Part shown: piece by piece, positions 1-8,945 of the stretch
How positions within the stretch are numbered: the stretch's first letter is position 1
Layout of the letters: each line of letters begins with the position of its first letter
Origin: Planctomycetaceae bacterium
GTDB lineage: Bacteria; Planctomycetota; Planctomycetia; Planctomycetales; Planctomycetaceae
Direction of reading: 5' to 3'
DNA: 55,891 bases
NCBI GenBank assembly: GCA_002724315.1
Contig: PBOJ01000067.1
Coordinates: 1-55,891, forward strand
Made by a program: the position numbers and the translations under genes
Notes under the pieces: generated by a model
Databases searched by the model: none
Seen by the model: only the letters and a program-made list of their open reading frames with translations
Told to the model about the DNA's origin: nothing

Positions 1-2
1 GC

Positions 3-149
3 CAGGCCGGACGCAGCATCGCATGGACCAACTGGCCGCTGTTTACCGTCGGACTGGTCGGCCGAGGCTACAGCGACAAGGACATTCGCAAGATCATCGG
101 TGGCAACGTCCTGAGAGTCGCCCGAGTGACCCTTGGGTTGAACACCTGA
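3..149 (+). CDS. membrane dipeptidase (peptidase M19), C-terminal fragment
   Basis: This is the last 48 residues of a gene that begins before the window. Frame 3 is open from the first base and stops with TGA at 147-149. The translated tail contains GLVGRGYSDKDIRKIIGGN followed by LRVARV, which matches the conserved C-terminal end of M19 renal-type dipeptidases (zinc enzymes that cleave dipeptides, some also acting on beta-lactams). The catalytic zinc ligands lie upstream and cannot be seen. It converges on the MFS transporter gene with 58 bases between the stop codons, and no clear hairpin was found there. The family call rests on this short tail only. Confidence 0.7.
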   Translation, partial: QAGRSIAWTNWPLFTVGLVGRGYSDKDIRKIIGGNVLRVARVTLGLNT

Positions 150-207
150 TATCTCCCAAGTCATCTCGGATCCCAACCGGCACGACATCTGTCACCACGC
201 CCACGGT

Positions 208-1380
208 TCACCCCGCTGTGCTCCCCGGATCGGTTTTGCGTCGTCCAACGCGAAACCACACCAACTGCACTGCCAGTGAAGCGGCAATCAGTACCGCAGC
301 GAGTTGAAACGGGGCGCGTTCACCGAGTCCGGTCGACGCCCACCCTCCCAACAGGGACCCACCGCTGGCCCCCAGGGACAGGAACGCCTCGTTGAGTCCG
401 AACGCCGCGCCCTTGCGGCGGTCGTCGTGGCCAGTCCGGTTGTAGAACAGGCTGGCAAAATAGTTATAGGCCAACAGCACCGACAACATCACGACTCCAC
501 AGGCCAACGCCGTCGGATGGCGGCCGATGCAGACCAGGATCATGCCAGACAACCCCAGCATTTGGGCAAGGACCGAGTAACGGAAACGGTGGTGCCAGGC
601 CGGCACCAGATGCATCAACGCGTAGACACCGATCACCGCAGCCCGTCCGACCCCCAACACCACCCCGTGTTTTTCTGCCGGGATCCCCAGCGACACCGCC
701 AGCGTCGGAAACAGAAACCACAGCGTGCTCATCGAGAACATCCCCGAGAAGTTGGCCAGCCAAGCCAGCCGGATGAACCGACGCGCGCTGGTACGTTCCG
801 CGTGACTCACCCCCACGGTCTCCGCCCCATCCCCCTTCATCCCATCTTCGGGCTGCGGTTCTCGAACACACAGCAGACAGATCACTGTCCCCAATGCCAG
901 CCCGATCGCAGTCAGCAATGGAGCGGTGGAACTGACGTGATCATAAAGCCACCCACCCCCGATCTGCCCACCGAGAATCCCCAGGTTGAACGCGATCCCG
1001 AACCGCAAGAATCTTCGGCTGGCCTCCATGCGGCCCCCCCCCTGGCTCAGCCACGCAATCACAGATGGGTAGACGTGGCCGACCGACACACCAACACAGG
1101 TGTAGGCCACGTAGAGCCGCCACGAACCATCAGTGAACACCAACGGAACGGACAGGCTTGCGACCAACCCCACGCCGCCGGCAATCGACACGATCCGGCG
1201 GCCGATGCGATCTGACAGGCTCCCGGCGATCGTGTTGCTGACTGCACTTGCCAGGAAGAACACCGCACCAAGCGTCCCGATCGTCCACGGATCCGCTCGC
1301 TGTTCAGCGAGAATCCGGGTCGCGCTGAAAATGAACAGGATCAGGGCGCAGTCGGTCAACCACGCAATCAGGTACAACAT
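208..1380 (-). CDS. MFS transporter
   Basis: This 390-residue protein has about twelve hydrophobic stretches, the size and pattern of a major facilitator superfamily inner-membrane transporter. The loop after the second helix carries GSLSDRIGRR (about residues 53-62), a good match to MFS motif A (GxLaDrxGrr), which gates the transport cycle. A polar loop near residues 175-200 separates the two six-helix halves. The substrate cannot be inferred; solute or drug efflux and sugar-phosphate uptake are both possible. It is the last gene of the minus-strand efflux run, 69 bases after the second ABC permease, and may be co-transcribed with it. The product begins directly with its first helix (MLYLIAWLTDCALILF), which suggests the start is correct or that a few residues upstream are missing. 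Confidence 0.85.
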   Translation of the reverse strand: MLYLIAWLTDCALILFIFSATRILAEQRADPWTIGTLGAVFFLASAVSNTIAGSLSDRIGRRIVSIAGGVGLVASLSVPLVFTDGSWRLYVAYTCVGVSVGHVYPSVIAWLSQGGGRMEASRRFLRFGIAFNLGILGGQIGGGWLYDHVSSTAPLLTAIGLALGTVICLLCVREPQPEDGMKGDGAETVGVSHAERTSARRFIRLAWLANFSGMFSMSTLWFLFPTLAVSLGIPAEKHGVVLGVGRAAVIGVYALMHLVPAWHHRFRYSVLAQMLGLSGMILVCIGRHPTALACGVVMLSVLLAYNYFASLFYNRTGHDDRRKGAAFGLNEAFLSLGASGGSLLGGWASTGLGERAPFQLAAVLIAASLAVQLVWFRVGRRKTDPGSTAG

Positions 1381-1449
1381 CGGGCCGCTTTCAGCAGGAA
1401 CGAGGCGGCCATTCTGAGGCCGACCACGTCGACGGTCAATTCTCGCGAC

Positions 1450-2586
1450 CTACGCCCCTCTCAGAGCGGCAACCAGATTGGTTCGTGAGGCATGCCAGGC
1501 TGGAGCCACACCCGCCAGAATCCCAACCAGCAACGACACCGCCACTCCCGTCACCGCAAGACGGCCTGTCGCCTGAAACGCGATCGTGACCGCCTCGGCT
1601 CCCACCGACAACGGTACCAGCCTCAAGGTCACCGCCGCGGAGACCACCCCCAACACCCCACCGGCCAAGCTCAACAACATGCTCTCGACCAACACCATCC
1701 CAAACACATCACCGCCGGTGAAGCCGATCGTCTGCAGTACAGCGTGTTCTTTCACCCGATCCTGCACTGACATCAACGTCGTCGTGGCAACCAGGGCCAG
1801 GACCAGCCCGACACAAGCCACACCGAGGTAGCGGGACATGGCAATCAACTGCGCAAGGTCACCAAGGCTCTTCATCTGGAAGGCTCCCTTGGGACGTGTG
1901 TGCGTGCGTGACCGACCGGCTTTGAACAGGTCGTCGATGGCCAAGCCCGTCGCCATCGCATCGGCCTGCTCATCCAGGTGCACTTCGATCTGAGTCACAT
2001 TTCCTTGCAAATCGCGACCATGCCGTTTTTGAAGGAAATCCAGATGAGTGTAAATGTAGTTTTCCTCTGCCGGGTCATCCGACTCGTAGACCCCGGCCAC
2101 CCTGACAGTCACCCCCCCAATCGATAGTGAAGACCCGCGCACACGACGCTCGGCCACCGCTCGACCGACGATCGCCGCGTCCTGGTTCGACTTGAACTCC
2201 CCCCATTCGCCGCTGACCAGTTGAAAGTCACGGATCTGCTGGATTTCGTTGGCCGGCACACCGTAAAACACCACCACGTCGAGACTGGCGCGGCAGTTGT
2301 TGGTGAATACCTGGATCGGGACAGCCCGCTCCACTCCGGGCAATGTTTCGATCTTCTCCTGGTAGTGCTCGGGCAACTGACTGGTTGCCGGACAGAACTT
2401 GTTGGCTTGAAACACCACCAGGGCCCGATTCCCCGCCTGGCGTTTCTGGAGATCGTTCATTCCCTCCTGGACTGCACCGACGAAACAGAAAACAAACAGC
2501 GCCACCGCCGACCCCACCACGGTCAGTATCGTACGGGATCGATGACGCCACAGTGTCTTCACGATGTAGGGAACAAATCGAGTCAT
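1450..2586 (-). CDS. ABC transporter permease, MacB/FtsX type (second permease of the operon)
   Basis: This 378-residue inner-membrane permease has the MacB/LolC/FtsX topology: one N-terminal helix (about residues 15-38), a large periplasmic domain (about 40-245), then three helices near residues 252-275, 295-325 and 345-370. The C-terminal part includes [18 protein letters not shown], the family's usual short coupling region that contacts the ATPase. These permeases work as mechanotransmitters and do not form a classical substrate channel. The ATG overlaps the stop of the ATPase gene by four bases (ATGA), so the two are translationally coupled. Together with the HlyD-type adaptor and the TolC-like protein encoded upstream they should form a MacAB-TolC-like tripartite system. 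The exported substrate is unknown. Confidence 0.9.
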   Translation of the reverse strand: MTRFVPYIVKTLWRHRSRTILTVVGSAVALFVFCFVGAVQEGMNDLQKRQAGNRALVVFQANKFCPATSQLPEHYQEKIETLPGVERAVPIQVFTNNCRASLDVVVFYGVPANEIQQIRDFQLVSGEWGEFKSNQDAAIVGRAVAERRVRGSSLSIGGVTVRVAGVYESDDPAEENYIYTHLDFLQKRHGRDLQGNVTQIEVHLDEQADAMATGLAIDDLFKAGRSRTHTRPKGAFQMKSLGDLAQLIAMSRYLGVACVGLVLALVATTTLMSVQDRVKEHAVLQTIGFTGGDVFGMVLVESMLLSLAGGVLGVVSAAVTLRLVPLSVGAEAVTIAFQATGRLAVTGVAVSLLVGILAGVAPAWHASRTNLVAALRGA

Positions 2587-3311
2587 CGGCCAACCTCTTC
2601 TGGCCCGGCCAAGACACCTGTTCCCGTTTCGTGACCCGACTCGATCAACTTCCCACCGACCAGTGTCAATTGCCGCCCGGCAACTCCGGCCGCGTGGCGA
2701 TCATGAGTCACCATCACCAGCGTGATATCCAATTCGCGGTTGAGACGACCGAGCAACTCGAGAATCTGTTCGGAGGTGTCCGCATCCAGATCACCAGTCG
2801 GTTCGTCGGCAACCACCAACGTGGGATGAGCGACTATCGCCCGGGCGATGCCCACACGTTGTTCCTGGCCGCCGGAGAGTTGCTTGGGGTAGTGATCAGC
2901 CCGATCACCCAAGTCAACGGCCTGGAGAGCCACATCGACCCGCCGCTGACGTTCGGACCGCGACATCTTCAGCAGCACAAGAGGCAACTCGACGTTCTCC
3001 CAAGCCGAAAGCACCGGCACCAGGTTGTGGTCCTGAAAGATGTACCCCACGTGTTCGGCCCGCCATCTGGCCAACTGGCCACGGGACTCGGAGTTGATTT
3101 CCACACCGGCAATCCGAATCGTGCCTTCGTCGGGCTGGTCGATGCCGGCCAGGAGGTTCAGGAGAGTTGATTTGCCACTGCCGCTGGCCCCCATCAACGA
3201 GACGAATTGTCCCGCCTCAATATCCAACGACACACCGTCCAAAGGGGTGATCGTTTCGTCGCCTTTGTGGTACCGCCTCACAACCCCGCGAACTTCCACC
3301 AGTGCCATCAC
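2583..3311 (-). CDS. ABC transporter ATP-binding protein (LolD/MacB type)
   Basis: This 242-residue ATPase has every expected motif: Walker [10 protein letters not shown] (residues 41-49), Q-loop Gln93 in GYIFQDHN, signature LSGGQ (145-149), Walker B LVVADEP (165-171) and the H-loop His203 in VTHD. The sequence around the Q-loop and signature is typical of the LolD/MacB/FtsE clade that serves FtsX-like permeases. It sits between the adaptor and a permease. Its start overlaps the adaptor stop by four bases (ATGA) and its own stop overlaps the permease start by four bases, so stoichiometric coupled translation is likely. It would power both MacB-like permeases of the operon, since no other ATPase gene is present. 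Two adjacent start codons (MM) make the exact start uncertain by one residue. Confidence 0.95.
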   Translation of the reverse strand: MMALVEVRGVVRRYHKGDETITPLDGVSLDIEAGQFVSLMGASGSGKSTLLNLLAGIDQPDEGTIRIAGVEINSESRGQLARWRAEHVGYIFQDHNLVPVLSAWENVELPLVLLKMSRSERQRRVDVALQAVDLGDRADHYPKQLSGGQEQRVGIARAIVAHPTLVVADEPTGDLDADTSEQILELLGRLNRELDITLVMVTHDRHAAGVAGRQLTLVGGKLIESGHETGTGVLAGPEEVGR

Positions 3312-4948
3312 GGCTCCCCCATCCCACCGGCCCCGTGGTTCATCTCCTCTGCTCTGCCATCCGACTTGCGCTGAACACCGCGAGCGCCGCTGCTGAAAAT
3401 GGCCCCCGGTTCTTCCCGAAGAATTCGAATCGGCTCCCCGTCAACCAACCCCTCCGAACCACCGGAAATCACTCGACTGCCCCTGGTGAGCTCTCCGGAA
3501 ATCTCCACCAGTCCGCCGGGAGCCCCTGCACCGACCGTCACCGACACTCGCCTCGCCCGCTGTTGTGCCCGATCCGCCAACCAGACGTAGCTGCCATTGG
3601 AGTCGGTGTGTACCACGGCCCGGGGAATGTAGTGACGGGCCTGCTGTAGTTTTGAAGCTTCCTGTGATGAAGTTCCCACCGACAGAAACGTAATGTCGAC
3701 CTGCATGTCCGGCTTGAACACCGCCGGCGGGTCCTGAATCTCCACTTTGACTTCCAGCGTGTTCTTCTGGATATCGGCCATGGAACTGACAAACAGGACC
3801 CGCCCGACCAGAGACGCATTCAACGCGGGATTGTTGATCCGGACCGACTGCCCAACCGCGACCTGGGGCAGGTCACCGAAACGGACATCGACCCGGGCCT
3901 GCAGCCGACCTGGCTGATAGAGCGTCACTACGGTGCTTCCATCGTGGCCTTGCATCTGTGTCATCCCCTCGCCGATCCTGGCCCCGGGGGCACCAACCAA
4001 CTGGTAAACTCGCCCGGCCGCCTTTGCCACAACCGTCATTCGACTGAGCTTCAGTCCCGCCTCGGCCACCCGAACCCCCGCTGCGGCGACCTTCGCCCTG
4101 GTGACCCGCACAGCCGCACGAGCGGCGTCCCTGGCTTCGGTTTCGTCGGCCAGCAATTCGAGCCGGGCTCTCAACGCCTGCACCTGCCTTTTCCATGCAT
4201 TTTGTTCTGTCCGCAGTGACACCATCCGACTGTCCAGTTCTCGGACCTTCGCGTCGGCACCTTCGAGAACTGCCTTGGCCTTCTCGATCTCGATTTCCGC
4301 CACCACTCCACGCGCCGCCACCTTGCCCGCATGGTCGGCCTGGGCCACGGCCAAGTCAGCCTCCGCCTGGCGTTTTTCGAACGGAAGGCTAGCCAACTGG
4401 GTGGAAATCTTCGCCATCTGCCCCTCTGCCGCACGCAGCGGAGCTTCCAGGTGCACCGGTCGCGCCAAGCGGACTTCCGCCGCCGCCAGTACCGCTTCGG
4501 CTCTCGTTGCCTCGGCTCGGCTCAGGTTGACCTGCGCCTCGGCCGCCTCGAGAACGAGGCGGGCATCGTCCTTGATCATCACAGCGATTGTCTGACCGGG
4601 TGTCACCTCGTCGTCTTCCCGTACCATCATTTTTTCGATCACACCCGGTTCGAGGGCCGCCACGCGGATCGGTGTCGGACGCGGCTCGACCCATCCGCTG
4701 GCCTGGAACACCGGCTGACCCGACTCGGTTGACGCCACCTGGGTCGTATTCAATGCGACGACTGTCACATCGCGTGGAGGGAAGATCAGTCCCCATGCCA
4801 TCCAGACCATCAAGACCACAAACCCGGACAGAATGCCGCCCGGCACGACGTATCGTGTCAGCAATTGACGCCGAGGACCGCGAGATCGACTCGCTGACGG
4901 TCCGTCGTCTCGATCAATCGCCAGTTGTTTCAGGTCAACATCGGTCAT
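3308..4948 (-). CDS. HlyD/MacA-type periplasmic adaptor protein
   Basis: This is the periplasmic adaptor (membrane fusion protein) of the tripartite efflux system. With the start chosen at 4948 ([11 protein letters not shown]) it has 546 residues. An upstream in-frame ATG at 5008 would overlap the lipoprotein gene and adds an uncharged-poor, unlikely leader. A single N-terminal helix ([20 protein letters not shown]) anchors it in the inner membrane. It is followed by a biotinyl-lipoyl half (about residues 80-150), a long Ala/Glu/Arg-rich coiled coil (about 130-300), the second lipoyl half ([17 protein letters not shown]), a beta-barrel domain and a membrane-proximal domain near the C-terminus. 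The long coiled coil is the part expected to meet the TolC-like partner. The gene is directly followed by the ATPase with an ATGA overlap. Confidence 0.88.
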   Translation of the reverse strand: MTDVDLKQLAIDRDDGPSASRSRGPRRQLLTRYVVPGGILSGFVVLMVWMAWGLIFPPRDVTVVALNTTQVASTESGQPVFQASGWVEPRPTPIRVAALEPGVIEKMMVREDDEVTPGQTIAVMIKDDARLVLEAAEAQVNLSRAEATRAEAVLAAAEVRLARPVHLEAPLRAAEGQMAKISTQLASLPFEKRQAEADLAVAQADHAGKVAARGVVAEIEIEKAKAVLEGADAKVRELDSRMVSLRTEQNAWKRQVQALRARLELLADETEARDAARAAVRVTRAKVAAAGVRVAEAGLKLSRMTVVAKAAGRVYQLVGAPGARIGEGMTQMQGHDGSTVVTLYQPGRLQARVDVRFGDLPQVAVGQSVRINNPALNASLVGRVLFVSSMADIQKNTLEVKVEIQDPPAVFKPDMQVDITFLSVGTSSQEASKLQQARHYIPRAVVHTDSNGSYVWLADRAQQRARRVSVTVGAGAPGGLVEISGELTRGSRVISGGSEGLVDGEPIRILREEPGAIFSSGARGVQRKSDGRAEEMNHGAGGMGEP

Positions 4949-4979
4949 TTTCAATGGCCTTGGACTTTCATACGACCTG

Positions 4980-5498
4980 TCACTTCTCGAGGAACAATCC
5001 GCTGGCAACCACGGTCAGGTTGCCTGCCTGATCCTTCCGGGCCGTCCCCTTGATGATGACCGTCTGCAACTCCTTGACCCCGAACAGCTTCCGGGCATCA
5101 CCCGACAGCGTCCGACCGTCACCGCCCACAACCTTGACCAGTGCCGTCGCTCCCAACAGGTCGTCCTGGGTGCAGCAATAGTCCCAGGGTGTTCGACAAC
5201 CATCGCCCGGAATGTCCGAACACGATTTGACCGACCGGTCAACGATGTTGAACGCTGCCCGTCCTTCAATCCACGGATCAGATCGCCCCCCGATCTTGCC
5301 GACGATGACCACGTCACGTTCATTTTCGGACGCCGCGTGAACGGACTTGACCTCTTCCGCATCCCCGGGTGACTCCGACAACAAATAGGATGCCACGTCG
5401 ATCGCCACCGTCGGCGGCACCGCCGACCGGTCCCCGCATCCGGACATCCAGCCGACGCAAACCGCGGCCACCCACAGAATTCGATTTCTGACACTCAT
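4980..5498 (-). CDS. conserved planctomycete lipoprotein, OB-fold-like, in efflux operon
   Basis: This small exported protein has about 172 residues when started at 5498 (MSVRNRILWVAAVCVGWMSGC). A GGGAG lies 8 bases upstream of that ATG, whereas two earlier ATGs have no suitable site. WMSGC fits a lipobox, so the mature protein is probably a lipoprotein beginning with Cys. The mature part alternates short beta strands (DVVIVGKIGG, ALVKVVGG, TVIIKGTARK, LTVVASGLFL), which suggests an OB-like barrel. A conserved-looking segment, CSDIPGDGCRTPWDYCC, carries four cysteines that could bind metal or form disulfides. Similar lipoproteins accompany MacB-type pumps in planctomycetes (from memory, not checked). 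The gene lies between a permease and the adaptor, so a role in assembly or sensing of the pump is plausible but unproven. Confidence 0.7.
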   Translation of the reverse strand: MSVRNRILWVAAVCVGWMSGCGDRSAVPPTVAIDVASYLLSESPGDAEEVKSVHAASENERDVVIVGKIGGRSDPWIEGRAAFNIVDRSVKSCSDIPGDGCRTPWDYCCTQDDLLGATALVKVVGGDGRTLSGDARKLFGVKELQTVIIKGTARKDQAGNLTVVASGLFLEK

Positions 5499-5579
5499 CA
5501 GCATGTCTCCCTTGTTTTCCGGAAATCGGACGCGCGGCATGAGCCGCGAACTCCCTGCCAGTTGTTGACTTTTTCGGCC

Positions 5580-6848
5580 CTACACCGCCTTGAGCCCCTC
5601 GACGATTGGCATCCGCAACGCCCGCAATCCCGGAGGAATCGCTCCGACCACGCCCATGGCCAAACCGATCCCACAGACCAAAAGGACGCTCGGCCCATCG
5701 ACAGCCAGTTCAAAGGCCCCCATCGTGAAACGAACCGCCGCACTCCGGAGGCCAAACAATGCAATCGCAGTCGCCAGCAACGTGGCCGCCGATGCCAGCA
5801 ACACTCCCTCCTGGACCAGCCCCAACAGCAGGGCTCCTCGGCTGAAGCCGATTGTCTGAAGTGCCGCCCACTCGCGAACACGTCCCATCGCCGAGGCGTA
5901 CATGGTATTCAGTCCGGCAAAAACACCTGCTCCGGCCACCAACCCCACCACGAGCCACGCCAGCCAACGGATCGGTCCGTAGTCCCGTTGCAGCAGCGCG
6001 TAGTAGTCGGTCTCGCGGATGGCCTGCAAGTTCAAGTCCTTTCGTTCGCTGCAGAACATCTGCAGATCAGCGAATGTTCCGTCTCGCCCAAACCTCAACG
6101 CGACCAGGCTCAGGTCCTCTCTCCGCATCTGCACCCCCAGTTCATCCTGGCGGCACCACACCTCCGACTCGAACGCCGCCCCGGCAGCCGAGAAGATGCC
6201 CGACACCACCCAACGACGCCCTTCGAACTGTACTTGCTTGCCCACGCTCAACTCCGACGGATCGACACCCAGCTTGGTGGCCGCCAGCGTCCCCACCAAG
6301 ATCTCGCCGGGCTGTTGAGCCTCCCGGGAATTCGGCCACGCACCTTGCTCGATCTGGACTCCTCGCCTGACCATCAACACATCCGTCGTCACCCCGCGAA
6401 TCAGCCCCAATGACGGCTCGCGGCGTTCCCCTACCGTGACCTCCGTACCGAGGTAGATCTCCGGCGACACGAATTTCCGACCATACTGCTGACCGACCCC
6501 CGGCACGCTGGCCGGAACCAGGTTGGCCACCTGCCTCGGAATGGCTGAATATTCCAGGTTCTCCCCCATGCCCAGCGCAAACACAATCGCCGTGTCAGGA
6601 TCACCACTGACCGCAAGCGAGGACTCCAAACCACGAATGAATCCGACAACCACCAGCACCAACAGCAACACGGTGGTCAAACCCACCAGCGTCAACATCG
6701 TGCGCAATGGGCGACGGAACAGATTGCGGACCGAATACTCCCACGGGAGCAAACGCGAGATGGCCACGGCAGAGATGTCCTGAAGGAGTCCCCAAGAGGA
6801 CCCACCAACGGCTTCAGACCCGACAGCTACGTCGGCCGCGGAGATCAC
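5580..6848 (-). CDS. ABC transporter permease, MacB/FtsX type (first permease of the operon)
   Basis: This 422-residue permease is the second FtsX/MacB-like protein of the operon. It starts with GTG at 6848, with a GGAG close upstream. An N-terminal helix (about residues 48-72, TMLTLVGLTTVLLLVLVVVG) is followed by a periplasmic domain of roughly 200 residues. Three C-terminal helices follow near 290-315, 335-365 and 385-405. The cytoplasmic coupling sequence VREWAALQTIGFSRGALL closely resembles [16 protein letters not shown] in the downstream permease, so the two are paralogs and may form a heterodimer driven by the single ATPase. It begins 21 bases after the Cys-rich gene. The first 35 residues are unusual for the family, so a later start is possible. 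Confidence 0.85.
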   Translation of the reverse strand: MISAADVAVGSEAVGGSSWGLLQDISAVAISRLLPWEYSVRNLFRRPLRTMLTLVGLTTVLLLVLVVVGFIRGLESSLAVSGDPDTAIVFALGMGENLEYSAIPRQVANLVPASVPGVGQQYGRKFVSPEIYLGTEVTVGERREPSLGLIRGVTTDVLMVRRGVQIEQGAWPNSREAQQPGEILVGTLAATKLGVDPSELSVGKQVQFEGRRWVVSGIFSAAGAAFESEVWCRQDELGVQMRREDLSLVALRFGRDGTFADLQMFCSERKDLNLQAIRETDYYALLQRDYGPIRWLAWLVVGLVAGAGVFAGLNTMYASAMGRVREWAALQTIGFSRGALLLGLVQEGVLLASAATLLATAIALFGLRSAAVRFTMGAFELAVDGPSVLLVCGIGLAMGVVGAIPPGLRALRMPIVEGLKAV

Positions 6849-6869
6849 TCCACTCCGACGACGCCGGTC

Positions 6870-7301
6870 CTAGCAGTTGAGCACGCCATTAGCACAGCAG
6901 ATTGCCCGGCCCGAGACCGTTCTCGTTTCCTGCCCCCTGTCGGTGTCCCGTGAACTGGACACCGCCTGGCAAGCTGAAAGCGCTGCCGGAAGTTTGTGAC
7001 AACTTGAACCATCCGTCTGCCGGGGGGCGGTTGCCACTTCCGACAACGTCACACCCGTACACAGACACCGGCCGTCTCGGACAGGCTCATCGGGGCAGAG
7101 CGGCAACGCCGGTGAGTGCCGTGACTTTTCACAGTGTTGGCAGGCGGTCTCATCCACGTCGTTCGAGACCGATTCAGCCAGTTCACCGGAACAACAGGCT
7201 CCCGCTCGGCAGACAAACGGGCACGCCAGCATCACCGCTGCCAACAACCCGCCGATCGAGGCGTGCCACCTGCTGCGATTGTCCAGCACCAACCCGAACA
7301 T
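6870..7301 (-). CDS. small Cys-rich exported protein, unknown function
   Basis: This is a 143-residue protein when started at 7301 (MFGLVLDNRSRWHASIGG), where AGGGTGA sits just upstream. A longer form beginning at 7391 is possible. Residues 14-33 form a hydrophobic leader ending at ACPFVCRAG. The protein has 14 cysteines (27, 31, 36, 37, 54, 57, 69, 79, 81, 101, 111, 135, 136 and 143), arranged as CC, CxxC (ACQHC), CxC (CLCTG) and a second CC. That suggests metal binding or several disulfides. I do not recognise a named family. Its place between the TolC-like gene and the first permease, 18 bases from the former, suggests a part in the same envelope export system, possibly in metal handling. 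Confidence 0.65.
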   Translation of the reverse strand: MFGLVLDNRSRWHASIGGLLAAVMLACPFVCRAGACCSGELAESVSNDVDETACQHCEKSRHSPALPLCPDEPVRDGRCLCTGVTLSEVATAPRQTDGSSCHKLPAALSACQAVSSSRDTDRGQETRTVSGRAICCANGVLNC

Positions 7302-7409
7302 GCTCACCCTATCGTTCAATGACAACGACAGTCTCGTCACAAAACCGTACGCGACCGTCTCGGAAGCGTCAACATCGTTCCGACGACACACACCCGTCGT
7401 CGGAGGCGT

Positions 7410-8744
7410 TCAACGATCGATCGAATTTCGGTGCCCGTGCAGTCCACTTGTCAGAAGTTGTGACCGGATCACGGTGACCGCTTCACGAAGTTTTCGGATA
7501 GAGGACAAATAGGACAGATTCACCTCGATGAACTTCTGTTGTGCCACGAGCAACTCGAGGTAAGGCACCTGGCCCTGGCTGTACCCACGACGCACCAGTC
7601 CCAGGGAACGGCTGGCTCGGGGCAGAATCTCGGCCGAATACCGCCGGGCCTGCTGACGGGCATTGGAGTATTCGCGAAAGGCCACCGCTGCCCGCTGGTG
7701 CAATTCGACTTCCAGACGTTCCACACCAAACCTCGCCCGGATCAACTCAGCCTCTGACCGGGCGATCCCTCCCTGGTTGCGATCGAAAATCGGTAACGGA
7801 ACACCAACCCTGACGCTGGTCACATCGCTGCCGGTGACATCCATATGCCCCACGCCGACCCGCAAGTCGATGTCGGGAACAACCAGCCGCTTCTGACGGT
7901 CCCGTTCTTCCCCGGCCGTGGAAAGTCGGACCCTCGCAGCGGCCAGCGCCGGATGGTCGTCCAACACCAGTTTGCGGCAGTCCTCCCATGTCATGTCCGG
8001 CAGATCAGCCGTAACATTTCCGTCCAACTCACCCACCTTCAGATCGATATCGCCAACCGCAAATGCCAACAGTCGCCTGGCCTCGATCAGTTCATTCCGG
8101 GAGTTCTCCAACATCGCCCGCCCCTGCTCGGCCGATATCTCCGACAACAGCAGCGAATTGGCCGAGACCTGTTTTGCCTCAACCAGCCGTGCGGTCGCCT
8201 GGGCCAATTCCTCTCCCAACTGAGACATTTTCCGGGTCAACTCGAGCCGTTGCTGTGCAACCAGCGTGTCGTAATACCGGACGCGAACGCCATTGAGAAC
8301 TCGTGCCCGGGACACCTTCGCCAGGTGCTGCTGTTCTGCCACCCTCCCGGCGGCCACCTGCGAAGCCAACTTCAGCTTCCTGCCCATGACGATCTTTTGC
8401 CAAACGAATCCGCTCTGCATGCCGGTTGTTCCACGGTTGCCCATTTCCTCTCCGCTGTATCCGACCATCGGGTTGGGCCAAAGCCCCGCCTGGCGTTGAT
8501 CACCACGAGCTTCGTTGATCCGCGCGGCCGCCATCCGCAATGACGGATGGCGGTCCAGTGCCATCGATTCGAAATCGGCCAGTGACGCCATTTTCGGGAG
8601 CGTGACCGCACGCACAGCTCCTGCTGGAATCACGCGACTTTGGGTTGATCGACCGTTTCGCCGCACCCGCCATCCGGCAGGATCGGCGGCCTCGGTCACC
8701 GAGATCACCACACACAACAGGAAAATAAGCAGCGAGTATCTCAC
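7410..8744 (-). CDS. TolC/CzcC-family outer-membrane efflux protein
   Basis: This gene encodes the outer-membrane channel of the efflux system and is the first gene of the minus-strand operon. The likely start is GTG at 8744 (MRYSLLIFLLCVVISVTEA), which gives a Sec signal peptide and about 444 residues. An upstream ATG at 8822 would put 26 polar residues before it. The mature protein shows the two-fold repeated pattern of TolC proteins: long amphipathic helices rich in Ala, Arg and Glu, LADFESMALDRHPSLRMAA at the start and GYSQGQVPYLELLVAQQKF near the end, the latter being the familiar G.....LLDaqr-like segment. AGLWPNPMVGYSGEEMG is typical of the CzcC-like branch. It would dock onto the HlyD-type adaptor encoded downstream. 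Confidence 0.88.
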   Translation of the reverse strand: MRYSLLIFLLCVVISVTEAADPAGWRVRRNGRSTQSRVIPAGAVRAVTLPKMASLADFESMALDRHPSLRMAAARINEARGDQRQAGLWPNPMVGYSGEEMGNRGTTGMQSGFVWQKIVMGRKLKLASQVAAGRVAEQQHLAKVSRARVLNGVRVRYYDTLVAQQRLELTRKMSQLGEELAQATARLVEAKQVSANSLLLSEISAEQGRAMLENSRNELIEARRLLAFAVGDIDLKVGELDGNVTADLPDMTWEDCRKLVLDDHPALAAARVRLSTAGEERDRQKRLVVPDIDLRVGVGHMDVTGSDVTSVRVGVPLPIFDRNQGGIARSEAELIRARFGVERLEVELHQRAAVAFREYSNARQQARRYSAEILPRASRSLGLVRRGYSQGQVPYLELLVAQQKFIEVNLSYLSSIRKLREAVTVIRSQLLTSGLHGHRNSIDR

Positions 8745-8909
8745 TTCATCGTTATCGAACTTGCCGACTCCACACAGCCGGAAAAACACCCCATGCCGCC
8801 AGACACCGCGCAGCTTGCCCATTCTCTACACCACGGCACGTAGGGCCTCCTCACCGACATGGTGGACGATCTGGATTTCTGGCGGCATTATGGTCCGTTT
8901 GAAGTTTCA

Positions 8910-8923
8910 GGGGCCGCGGCCCC
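8910..8923. repeat. perfect 14-base GC palindrome in divergent promoter region
   Basis: GGGGCCGCGGCCCC reads the same on both strands. It lies 22 bases before the preferred start of the dimethylformamidase-like gene and about 165 bases before the TolC-like gene on the other strand. It could be an operator for a dimeric regulator or a GC hairpin in the leader. In very GC-rich DNA such a palindrome can occur by chance, and if the upstream ATG at 8859 is used it lies inside coding sequence. Confidence 0.35.
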
Positions 8924-8945
8924 ATTGCGGAAAGGACCATCCACG

